A DNA stretch of 64,000 bases from Fervidicoccaceae archaeon (GTDB lineage: Archaea > Thermoproteota > Thermoprotei_A > Sulfolobales > Fervidicoccaceae): assembly GCA_038878695.1 (NCBI GenBank), contig JAVZVD010000003.1:1-64000 (forward strand). Direction: 5' to 3'. Positions 57,811 through 64,000 of the stretch are shown piece after piece. Numbering within the stretch: position 1 is the first letter of the stretch; each line of letters begins with the position of its first letter. The position numbers and the translations under genes were made by a program. The notes under the pieces were generated by a model. It worked only from the letters and a program-made list of their open reading frames with translations, searched no databases and was not told the DNA's origin.

Positions 57811-59298
57811 TTGTCGTCTGAGCAAAAGGCGGGAATTAAGATAGGCTATGGCCCGCCTCTCGAGCCCGCCAAGCTCCCCGATCCGGGTCCCGTAGAGCTC
57901 AGGAAGATCTTCGGCCCCGGCCTTATCATCGCCGCTCTCGGCGTAGGCCTCGGAGAGACCTACATGTGGCCGAGGCTCGTCATAGTCTTCGGCCCAGAAA
58001 TCAGGTGGCTGTCTACCGTCGGCTTGCTCGTCCAGATATTCGTCACGGCCGAGATAGCCAGGTGGACCTACCTCACCGGCGAGAGCATATTCCAGGCAGG
58101 CTATAGGCTCCACCCGCTCATCGCGTGGTTCTGGCTCATAGTTGCCACTCTCGTGTACATATGGCCCGGCCACGTGGCCTTCGGCGCTTGGGCTCTGCAG
58201 CAGGCCTTTAAGAGCAAGACCTCTCTCTTGTACTGGCAGCTCGGAGCGTTCATACTCATTCCCATAATCTTGACGCTGGCGCCATATCAGGTCTACAAGA
58301 CGGTGAAAACCATATTGACTATAGCCGTCGCAATAATGACGGCCGTGGGCCTCAGCGTGGCGGTCGCGGCCACGGCCAAAGCAGGCAGGAACATATTCTG
58401 GTGGTACTCCTTCAAGGGCAGCTTTTGGTTCGGCTACTGGCCCAAGGCCATCTCTGAGAACCCGAAGCTTTGGTTGCCTCTCATCGTCGGCTCGATAGCC
58501 TTCATGGGACCCTCCGGCATGCAGCAGATGTGGTACACGCTCTTCGCCAGAGAAGAAGGGTCCGGCATGAGCGCTTACATGCCGAAGGTCACCGGCCTGA
58601 TCTTCGGCAGAGAGGAGAAGTGGCGTGAGGCGGGATTCCTTAGTGATCTCAGCGACCCCGAGGAGATGAGGAAGTGGAAGGCGTGGAGAAAGCTCAACGT
58701 CTACGACGCAGCCATCAGCTTCGGCCTTATAACTTTCATCATAACGCTGTTCTACACGACGCTGGCCCAAGGAGCGTCCGAGCTCAGCCCGGCGGTCAAG
58801 GAGGCTATGCTCAAGGGCAAGAGAGACGCCGCGATCCTCGGCATGGGCGACGTCTTCGCCTTCTTGTGGGGCCCGCTGAAATTCCTCTGGCTCTTCACCG
58901 TGGGCATAGTCGGCTGGAAGATGAGCTTCGGAATCTTCGACGCGTTCAGCAGAGGCCAGGCCGACATGACGATGATACTGATACCGCAGGCCAGGAAGAT
59001 CGGCATGAGGAAGCTCTACTACATTTGGCTGTGGCTCGCCTCGCTGGGAGGAGTGATCGTGATACTGTACTACGGGGGCGCTAAGAATCCGAGCTTCATA
59101 CTCGACGTGCTGGCCTTCATGAGCAGCTTCGTCATGGGCGCCTACTGCTTGCAAATATTAGTTGTCAACAACTTCCTCGTGCCCAAGGAGGCTAGGATGA
59201 GCATAATATCGACGGCCGTGCTGACCGGAGGGCTCCTGTTCTACTGGACGGGCCTGTTCTACAGCATGATAAAGTTCGGGGCCTTCCCGAGCGGCTAA
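57811..59298 (+). CDS. Nramp-like metal or solute transporter
   Basis: 495 residues with about 11 hydrophobic segments. The first (KIFGPGLIIAALGVGLGETY) has the GPG pattern of Nramp proteins, which use H+ to import divalent metals; the canonical DPGN of segment 1 is replaced by GLGE, and the segment 6 MPH motif appears as FMGPSGMQQMWY. It is therefore a divergent relative and its substrate is open. TTG 57811; TATA CATTTATAAAAAG (57757-57769). A strong inverted repeat follows the stop. Confidence 0.7.
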   Translation: MSSEQKAGIKIGYGPPLEPAKLPDPGPVELRKIFGPGLIIAALGVGLGETYMWPRLVIVFGPEIRWLSTVGLLVQIFVTAEIARWTYLTGESIFQAGYRLHPLIAWFWLIVATLVYIWPGHVAFGAWALQQAFKSKTSLLYWQLGAFILIPIILTLAPYQVYKTVKTILTIAVAIMTAVGLSVAVAATAKAGRNIFWWYSFKGSFWFGYWPKAISENPKLWLPLIVGSIAFMGPSGMQQMWYTLFAREEGSGMSAYMPKVTGLIFGREEKWREAGFLSDLSDPEEMRKWKAWRKLNVYDAAISFGLITFIITLFYTTLAQGASELSPAVKEAMLKGKRDAAILGMGDVFAFLWGPLKFLWLFTVGIVGWKMSFGIFDAFSRGQADMTMILIPQARKIGMRKLYYIWLWLASLGGVIVILYYGGAKNPSFILDVLAFMSSFVMGAYCLQILVVNNFLVPKEARMSIISTAVLTGGLLFYWTGLFYSMIKFGAFPSG

Positions 59299-59309
59299 GA
59301 CATCACGAC

Positions 59310-59340
59310 AAAAACTAAATATTTGAAATATTTAGTTTTT
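59310..59340 (+). terminator. Perfect AT-rich inverted repeat after the transporter gene
   Basis: A perfect 15-bp inverted repeat (arms 59310-59324 and 59326-59340, one-base spacer) ends in a run of T. It lies 12 bp after the transporter stop and is followed by further T-rich stretches (59341-59390). A transcript would form a hairpin with a U tail. The symmetry also suits a protein-binding site. Confidence 0.65.
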
Positions 59341-59427
59341 TATAAAAATCACCTAATTTTCGCTCTTTATCGTTTAAAAACCTTTTCAAACTTACGAGGA
59401 AAAGTTCACGCGAGCCCCGGGACCGAC

Positions 59428-59445
59428 CGCGGGACTAGGCCCGCG
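59428..59445. other. GC-rich hairpin in the leader region of the oxidoreductase operon
   Basis: CGCGGG-ACTAGG-CCCGCG forms a 6-bp stem with a 6-nt loop. It lies upstream of the TATA-like ATTAATATAC (59461-59470) of the operon, so it is probably not in that mRNA. It may belong to a small RNA or be a protein site; nothing else supports either. Confidence 0.3.
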
Positions 59446-59460
59446 CCTGCTACCGTAACG

Positions 59461-59470
59461 ATTAATATAC
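59461..59470 (+). promoter_or_regulatory. TATA box of the 2-oxoacid:ferredoxin oxidoreductase operon
   Basis: ATTAATATAC lies about 45-50 bp before the TTG at 59514 and would start transcription near 59490. The three following genes show a strongly restricted codon set (AAG, GAG, GGC, CTC/CTG, AGG/AGA), as expected of very highly expressed genes. Confidence 0.5.
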
Positions 59471-59513
59471 TCGGAGCGCGTTCAATACAGCGCGAAGCAA
59501 GTGGGGTGTGGCC

Positions 59514-60644
59514 TTGAGCGAGCTCGAACTGAGGAGACCCGAGCTCGAAGAGCTCTTCTGGGTTGCCGTCCACGGCCGCGGCGTCATTCACACCGCTCAC
59601 GCCATGAACATATGCAGGCTCGCCGCCTACGCGGCTATGGCCGGAGGAAAAGATTCTTACTTCTACATGAGGTACGACGACGCCCCCGAGAGAGTGAACA
59701 TACCGCTGATCTACTACGCTGTTATAGGCAAGCCCAAGATCGATGTGCTTCTGGTCGAGGAGCCCGAGCCCGTCGGCGAGCTAAACGACGTGCTCGTGGT
59801 ATTGGACTCCTCCATGCTGCTCCACAAGACGAGCCAGAGGGCTCTGCTCTTCGATGGAGCTAAGAGAGACGCTTATCTCATTGTGAACACGGCTCTCTCG
59901 CCAAGCCAGGTGCTAGAGCTCGTCAAGAAGTATCAGCTGGCTCAGGAGTGGAGCGGCAAGATCATGACGATCAGGGCCAAGAAGTATGGCAGAGACTTCG
60001 CCTTCGGCGTCTTCGGGGCCGTGGCTAGAGCCCTCATCGAGAAGGGCATAGTCAGCAGAGCCGACATAGAGGCCGCCCTCGCCGCTCTGAAGTGGGAGGG
60101 CAAGGCCAAGATCATATGGGAGGCGTACGACGAGGTCCAAGAGATGCCCGTCAGCGTGGCTGCCGAGGAGCTCAGAGTAAGGCGCGAGAGCCCCTACAAG
60201 CCCCCCGCCGAAGTCAAGGGGCCTTGGGACTACGAGACCTACATGAAGTTCAAGCTCGCCGCCGCCTACGCGCCCACCTACGCCGATAGAATGGCCGCCA
60301 TGCCGAGGTGGGAGGCCCTGGCGCCCGGCCTGATAGAGTTCGGCCCTAAGCCCGGCGAGAAGAACATAGGGTTCACTACGGCCTTCGCCAGATATCAGAG
60401 ACCGGTCCACGATCAGGCCAAGTGCATCGACTGCAAGCAGTGCGCCGTCAACTGCCCCGACGGGGCAATCGACTTCGTCTCGACCTCGAAGATCGACTAC
60501 CTATACTGCAAGGGCTGCGGGATCTGCGCCAACGTCTGCCCGACCAAGGCTAAGACGATGATGCCCGAGCTAAAGGTCGTTGAGGGCCTCGAGGATCCTG
60601 AGGTGATTACTCTGAGCGAGGCCCTGATAGAATTCGGTTTCTAA
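59514..60644 (+). CDS. 2-oxoacid:ferredoxin oxidoreductase, fused gamma-delta subunit (oxalate oxidoreductase-like)
   Basis: 376 residues. The N-terminal gamma domain (ELFWVAVHGRGVIHTAHAMNICRLAAYAAM in parts, LLVEEPEPVGELNDVLVVLDSSMLL) is joined to a delta-type ferredoxin domain with two [4Fe-4S] motifs (CIDCKQCAVNCP and CKGCGICANVCP). The fusion of gamma and delta also occurs in oxalate oxidoreductase as I recall it. TTG 59514 has GGGGT six bases upstream; GTG 59508 is in frame. First gene of the operon; delivers electrons to ferredoxin. Confidence 0.88.
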   Translation: MSELELRRPELEELFWVAVHGRGVIHTAHAMNICRLAAYAAMAGGKDSYFYMRYDDAPERVNIPLIYYAVIGKPKIDVLLVEEPEPVGELNDVLVVLDSSMLLHKTSQRALLFDGAKRDAYLIVNTALSPSQVLELVKKYQLAQEWSGKIMTIRAKKYGRDFAFGVFGAVARALIEKGIVSRADIEAALAALKWEGKAKIIWEAYDEVQEMPVSVAAEELRVRRESPYKPPAEVKGPWDYETYMKFKLAAAYAPTYADRMAAMPRWEALAPGLIEFGPKPGEKNIGFTTAFARYQRPVHDQAKCIDCKQCAVNCPDGAIDFVSTSKIDYLYCKGCGICANVCPTKAKTMMPELKVVEGLEDPEVITLSEALIEFGF

Positions 60645-60673
60645 ACCCTTTACGGTCATGAGGGGTGAAAGAT

Positions 60674-61924
60674 ATGTCCTCAGCTCGCGTGAAGCCTCTC
60701 CCGCCTGAGCTCGTGGCCGTTCCGAGGAAGCACGTCTGGCACGGAGCCAGAGCGGTGGCCGAGGCCGTTAGAATAGCTGACGTCGACGTCATCGCGGCGT
60801 ACCCGATCAGGCCCTACACCGGCGTCATGAACGCGATAGCCCAAATGATAGCCGACGGGCAGATGATGGCCGAGCTCATCGTGGCCGACTCCGAGCACAC
60901 GCAGTTCGAGGTGGCCAAGCACGCATCTACTGTGGGAGCTAGGACGTTCGTTGGGAGCAGCGGCGTCGGCATGATCTTCGCCACCGAGGCCATAATAGTC
61001 ACAGCCCTAGCTCAGTGCCCCGTGGTAGCTCTGGCCGGTTGCAGAGCTCTCGACGACCCGGGCAACTTCGGCATGGAGTGGAACGACGTCTTGACTTACA
61101 GAGACTACGGCTGGATGATATCGTGGCCCATGAGCCCGCAGGAGGCCCTCGACGCGACCATCGTGGCCTTCAGAGTCAGCGAGGACCCGAGAGTGCTGCT
61201 GCCGACGTTCGTGGCAGTAGACGGAGCAACCGTCACGCACATATCAGGTCCAGTACTGGCGCCCGACGAGAAGAGGATAAGAGAGGGATTCCTGCCGCCC
61301 TACAAGCCTCCCTACCCGCTCGACCCCGACTTCGGCCCCGTGACGAAGGCCCAGCACGTGGCCCCGTCTCTGATAGGCCCGGAGCAGAGGAAGTGCATTG
61401 ACGTTGCCATGAAGAGGGCCTACAAGGAGGTAATACCCGAGGCGTGGAAGCTCTACAACGAGGTCGCTGGCAGAGACTACAAGCCCTTCGTGGAGAGCTG
61501 GTTCATGGAGGACGCGAAATACGCCCTCGTCACGATGGGAGCTTACACGATCAACGCCATAGCCGCCGCCAAGAGGATGAGGGAGAAGGGCGTGAAGGTC
61601 GGAGTCGTGAGGAGCAGGTACATGAGGCCGTTCCCGTACATCGAGCTGAGGCAGGCTCTCGAGAACGTTGAGTCGGTGGGCGTGCTAGACTTCAGCTTCT
61701 CCTTCGGCTCCCCGTACTCCGGGGGCGTGCTCTACACCGAGCTGAAGTCGGCGCTCTACGAGGCCGATGTGAGGCCGCTGATCACGAACTTCCTGTTCCT
61801 GGGAGGCAGAGAGCCCTCCGTGGGACACTTCGTGAAGGCGGTGGAGATAATCCAGAAATACGCAGAGCTCAAGAGAGTCGAGAAGAACGTGCACTGGCTC
61901 ACCCTGAAGGGTGAGGACATCTAA
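60674..61924 (+). CDS. 2-oxoacid:ferredoxin oxidoreductase alpha subunit (oxalate oxidoreductase-like)
   Basis: 416 residues. Domains I and II of the PFOR superfamily. Pyruvate enzymes read YPITP and NRALSAP; this one reads AAYPIRPYTG (Arg46) and GCRALDD (Arg124, Asp127). The 78-residue spacing of the Arg pair and the Asp three residues later equal the Arg31, Arg109 and Asp112 that I recall from Moorella oxalate oxidoreductase. SEHTQFEVAKHASTVGAR is the TPP-side helix. ATG 60674 follows GGGGTGA; GTG 60665 is also in frame. Confidence 0.88.
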   Translation: MSSARVKPLPPELVAVPRKHVWHGARAVAEAVRIADVDVIAAYPIRPYTGVMNAIAQMIADGQMMAELIVADSEHTQFEVAKHASTVGARTFVGSSGVGMIFATEAIIVTALAQCPVVALAGCRALDDPGNFGMEWNDVLTYRDYGWMISWPMSPQEALDATIVAFRVSEDPRVLLPTFVAVDGATVTHISGPVLAPDEKRIREGFLPPYKPPYPLDPDFGPVTKAQHVAPSLIGPEQRKCIDVAMKRAYKEVIPEAWKLYNEVAGRDYKPFVESWFMEDAKYALVTMGAYTINAIAAAKRMREKGVKVGVVRSRYMRPFPYIELRQALENVESVGVLDFSFSFGSPYSGGVLYTELKSALYEADVRPLITNFLFLGGREPSVGHFVKAVEIIQKYAELKRVEKNVHWLTLKGEDI

Positions 61925-61942
61925 GGAGGGAGGTGATACGTG

Positions 61943-62908
61943 ATGAGCGAGGAGATACTCTTCAAGACGATCAAGGAGATCCCGCCCGTTGACTACTACG
62001 TGTCGGGTCGCAGGACCTGCGCAGGCTGCGGCCCCGCTCTGGGCTACAAGCTCGTGGCCAAGGCCGCCGGGCCCAAGACCATCCTGCTAGGACCGACGGG
62101 CTGCATGTATGTCGCCAACGCTCACCAGTTCCTGACGTCGCCCTACGCGCTGCCCTGGTATCACGCGCAGCTGGGAGGAGGAGGCGCTGCCGGCCTGGGA
62201 ACCGCGGCTGGGCTCAGAGCTCTGATGACCAAGGGCAAGAGGAAGAAGGAGGACATAAACGTAGTCGTGTACGGCGGAGACGGAGGCTTCGCCGACATCG
62301 GGCTCGCCGGGCTCTCCGGCGCCCTGACCTATGATTACCCGAGGTTGCTGTTTGTGCTATACGACAACGAGGCCTACGCCAATACGGGAGTGCAAGCCAG
62401 CAGCACGACGCCCTGGGGAGCCTATACGACGTTCACGCCCTGGGGCAAGATCAAGAGAATCGGTAACGACAGGCTGAAGAAGAACGTGGCCCTCATAGCA
62501 GCGGCCCATCCGGGCATCAGATACGTCGCCACCGCCTGCGTCTCCTACCCGCTCGACCTGATGAACAAGGTCAGGAAGGCCCTGAACGCCGGAGGCCCGA
62601 CGCTGATACACCTGCTGGTGCCCTGCCCGAAGGGCTGGTTCTTCGACGCGAAGGACACGGTGAAGGTCGGCAGGCTCGCTGTCGAGACGGGCATGTGGGC
62701 TCTGTGGGAGTACGACCACGGCAAGTTCAGGCTGACCGTGAAGCCGGCCCAGAGGAAGCCGGTCAAAGAGTACATGAGGCTGCAGGGCAGATTCGCCAAC
62801 CTGGCCGACGAGGACATAGAATACGTGCAGAAGCTCGTCGACCAGGAGTGGAAGTACTGGGAGGAAATGGACAAGCTGGGCAAGCTGATACTGCCCTGGG
62901 CTAGGTGA
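61943..62908 (+). CDS. 2-oxoacid:ferredoxin oxidoreductase beta subunit, TPP-binding (oxalate oxidoreductase-like)
   Basis: 321 residues. Binds thiamine diphosphate and one [4Fe-4S] cluster. RRTCAGCGPALGYK and GPTGCMYV contain cluster cysteines, with a further Cys in LVPCPKGW; the TPP/Mg motif is VYGGDGGFADIG to LYDNEAYANTGVQ. Start ATG 61943 is preceded by GGAGGTGAT, the best ribosome binding site of the operon; GTG 61940 is adjacent. Substrate assignment rests on the alpha subunit; pyruvate or another 2-oxoacid cannot be excluded. Confidence 0.88.
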   Translation: MSEEILFKTIKEIPPVDYYVSGRRTCAGCGPALGYKLVAKAAGPKTILLGPTGCMYVANAHQFLTSPYALPWYHAQLGGGGAAGLGTAAGLRALMTKGKRKKEDINVVVYGGDGGFADIGLAGLSGALTYDYPRLLFVLYDNEAYANTGVQASSTTPWGAYTTFTPWGKIKRIGNDRLKKNVALIAAAHPGIRYVATACVSYPLDLMNKVRKALNAGGPTLIHLLVPCPKGWFFDAKDTVKVGRLAVETGMWALWEYDHGKFRLTVKPAQRKPVKEYMRLQGRFANLADEDIEYVQKLVDQEWKYWEEMDKLGKLILPWAR

Positions 62909-63027
62909 AGCGAGCTCGGGCGGGTAAGACCGAAACGAACCCGGAATTTTTCCCTCTCCCCCCGCTTCTCCCCGCGGCGCGCTCCTCTTAACCCAACGAG
63001 GCATTGATCCTCAGCCGGGGCAGATCT

Positions 63028-64000
63028 TTGACTAGTCTCCCCAGCCCCCCGCCAGATCTATCTAATAGGAGCATTGGGGAGGCCGTCTCCCTCTTCTTGG
63101 CCACCCTCGGAGCTCTAGGGCTGAGCGACAAGACGGTCAAGAGCTATAGAGCGGCGTTGCTCGACTTTGCTTCGCGCGTCGGTCCCGAGAAGAGGATAAG
63201 TGAAGTGAGCTACGAGGATGTCCTGAGCTGGATCAACTCGAGACTGAGGGCCGGCTCCGGGCGCGGGAGGAAAGTCGATAGTCGCGAGGAGAGGAGGAGG
63301 GCCCAGTCCACCTTACATTACTACTCGCTCTTCGTGAGGAGGTTCCTTGCGTGGTGCGGCAAGCCGCCCCACATGGTCCCCGTCGTGAAGAGGCCGCCGA
63401 GGGGGGCCATCGAGGCACTCGGCGAGCGCGAGATTCGAGCGCTCATCGCGTCGGCCCGAGACTTCACGGACATGCTCCTCGTGGCTCTGCTCTACGAGAC
63501 GGGGCTGAGGATCAGCGAGCTCTTGGCCCTGAGGGCGCGAGACGTGGACTTGGAGCGAGGAGAGGTCGAGGTGAGGCACGGCAAATACGGCAAGCCCAGG
63601 ACGGTGTTCGTGGGCCCCCTCTCTAGGTCTCTCCTGGAGGTCGCTCTGGCCGGCAGAGAGCCGGATGATAGAGTGATACCGCTCACTTACAACGCCGTCT
63701 ATAAGAGACTGAAGAGGCTCGCGTCGAGGGCAGGCCTCGACGGTCTGCCCGTCAGACCTCACGTCCTCAGGCACACGTTTGCTACCGAGGCGCTTAGGCG
63801 CGGCATGAGCCTGATCGCCCTCCAGAGGATCCTCGGCCACAGCGACGTCAAGACGACCCAAATCTACACGCACCTGATGAAGGAGGACGTAAAGCGCGAG
63901 TACGAGAGGGTCTTCGTCTCATCGCGGGTCGGCGCGCTCGGCGAGCCCGCGTGCGCGAGATGTGGCGCGAAGCTCGTGGAGGGCGCTAGATTCTGCCACG
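63028..64000 (+). CDS. Xer-like tyrosine recombinase with C-terminal zinc ribbon (cut by window edge)
   Basis: About 324 visible residues. N-terminal SAM-like core-binding domain (EAVSLFLATLGALGLSDKTV), then the catalytic domain with Arg in ETGLRISELLALRARD, Lys in RHGKYGKPRTV, HxxR in RPHVLRHTFATEAL, His in LGHSDVKTTQIY and the Tyr nucleophile in IYTHL. It resembles archaeal XerA, which resolves chromosome dimers, but continues into a zinc ribbon start (CARCGAKL...FC) not usual in XerA. TTG 63028 or 63004. No dif-like site recognised beside it. Confidence 0.85.
   Translation, partial: MTSLPSPPPDLSNRSIGEAVSLFLATLGALGLSDKTVKSYRAALLDFASRVGPEKRISEVSYEDVLSWINSRLRAGSGRGRKVDSREERRRAQSTLHYYSLFVRRFLAWCGKPPHMVPVVKRPPRGAIEALGEREIRALIASARDFTDMLLVALLYETGLRISELLALRARDVDLERGEVEVRHGKYGKPRTVFVGPLSRSLLEVALAGREPDDRVIPLTYNAVYKRLKRLASRAGLDGLPVRPHVLRHTFATEALRRGMSLIALQRILGHSDVKTTQIYTHLMKEDVKREYERVFVSSRVGALGEPACARCGAKLVEGARFCH

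Noticed and set aside
57760-59154. Long open frame of 464 codons on the minus strand
   Set aside because: It lies antisense to the membrane transporter, has no domain, and is compositionally a shadow (His, Arg, Tyr-rich). The plus-strand gene has a TATA, membrane segments and family motifs.
1-64000. CRISPR arrays, insertion sequences, toxin-antitoxin pairs or prophage genes
   Set aside because: No regularly spaced direct repeats, transposase motifs or paired small toxin genes were seen by reading; only the integrase at the right edge hints at recombination.

Overview
The window looks like chromosomal DNA of a hyperthermophilic archaeon of the Thermoproteota (crenarchaeal) lineage. It is GC-rich (judged by eye) and densely packed, with many 1-4 bp gene overlaps, frequent TTG and GTG starts, TATA boxes about 25 bp upstream of RNA genes, and purine-rich ribosome binding sites. 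Lineage markers are a thermosome, PAN, aIF1A, aIF2-beta, TFE-alpha, Elf1-like and MBF1 factors, ribosomal proteins eL38 and eS17, Sec61-beta, aNAC, NMD3, GGGP synthase, TiaS, aTrm56 and archaeal-type PEP carboxylase. The RNase P RNA is a full-length type-A molecule of about 312 nt, which argues against the Pyrobaculum/Caldivirga group with its shortened RNA. I see no CRISPR array, prophage or insertion sequence. The only recombination gene is a Xer-like integrase cut by the right edge.

Layout. 0-6.6 kb: thermosome (cut), CBS regulator, tRNA-Ile, a radical SAM enzyme, two peptide-transporter ATPases and an unknown gene. 6.6-12.1 kb: a split MetE-type methionine synthase pair, the HMG-CoA synthase/thiolase/OB-fold trio of the mevalonate pathway, and an MTHFR-like protein. 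12.1-16.9 kb: tRNA-Gly, hisS, a DedA-like membrane protein, P5C dehydrogenase, tRNA-Arg. 16.9-27.6 kb: ribosome biogenesis and translation (NMD3, eL38, aIF1A-RIO1-Dim2, a C/D sRNA candidate, ABCE1, RNase P RNA, Tsr3, TiaS, eS17) mixed with two pterin-pathway genes (DHPS-like, beta-RFAP synthase). 27.6-34.2 kb: phosphoribosyltransferase, ubiquitin-like protein, an extraordinary Glu/Trp microprotein divergent from an ABC exporter, Sec61-beta, PAN, MBF1. 34.3-42.9 kb: HflX, aTrm56, TFE-alpha, an orphan C5 DNA methyltransferase, NOG1, aIF2-beta, an intron-containing tRNA, aNAC, aCPSF2-like nuclease, MazG. 42.9-54.5 kb: GGGP synthase, Elf1-like, PEP carboxylase, Sua5, a seven-gene pyrimidine operon (pyrF-E-B-I-K-C-D), rpiA and a Re-citrate-synthase-like gene. 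54.8-64 kb: leuS, an Nramp-like transporter, a three-gene 2-oxoacid:ferredoxin oxidoreductase operon whose active-site residues resemble oxalate oxidoreductase, and the integrase.

The strongest unusual observations are: (1) a 31-residue Glu/Trp-only microprotein with its own TATA box and Shine-Dalgarno, sharing a divergent promoter with an ABC transporter; (2) two core genes, RIO1 and MBF1, whose conserved N-termini can only be reached from a CTG start; (3) an oxalate-oxidoreductase-like operon and a Re-citrate-synthase-like gene, pointing to anaerobic ferredoxin-based carbon metabolism; (4) a thiolase without the nucleophilic cysteine and a PAN without a C-terminal HbYX motif. Identifications are from motif and family recall; no database search was possible.
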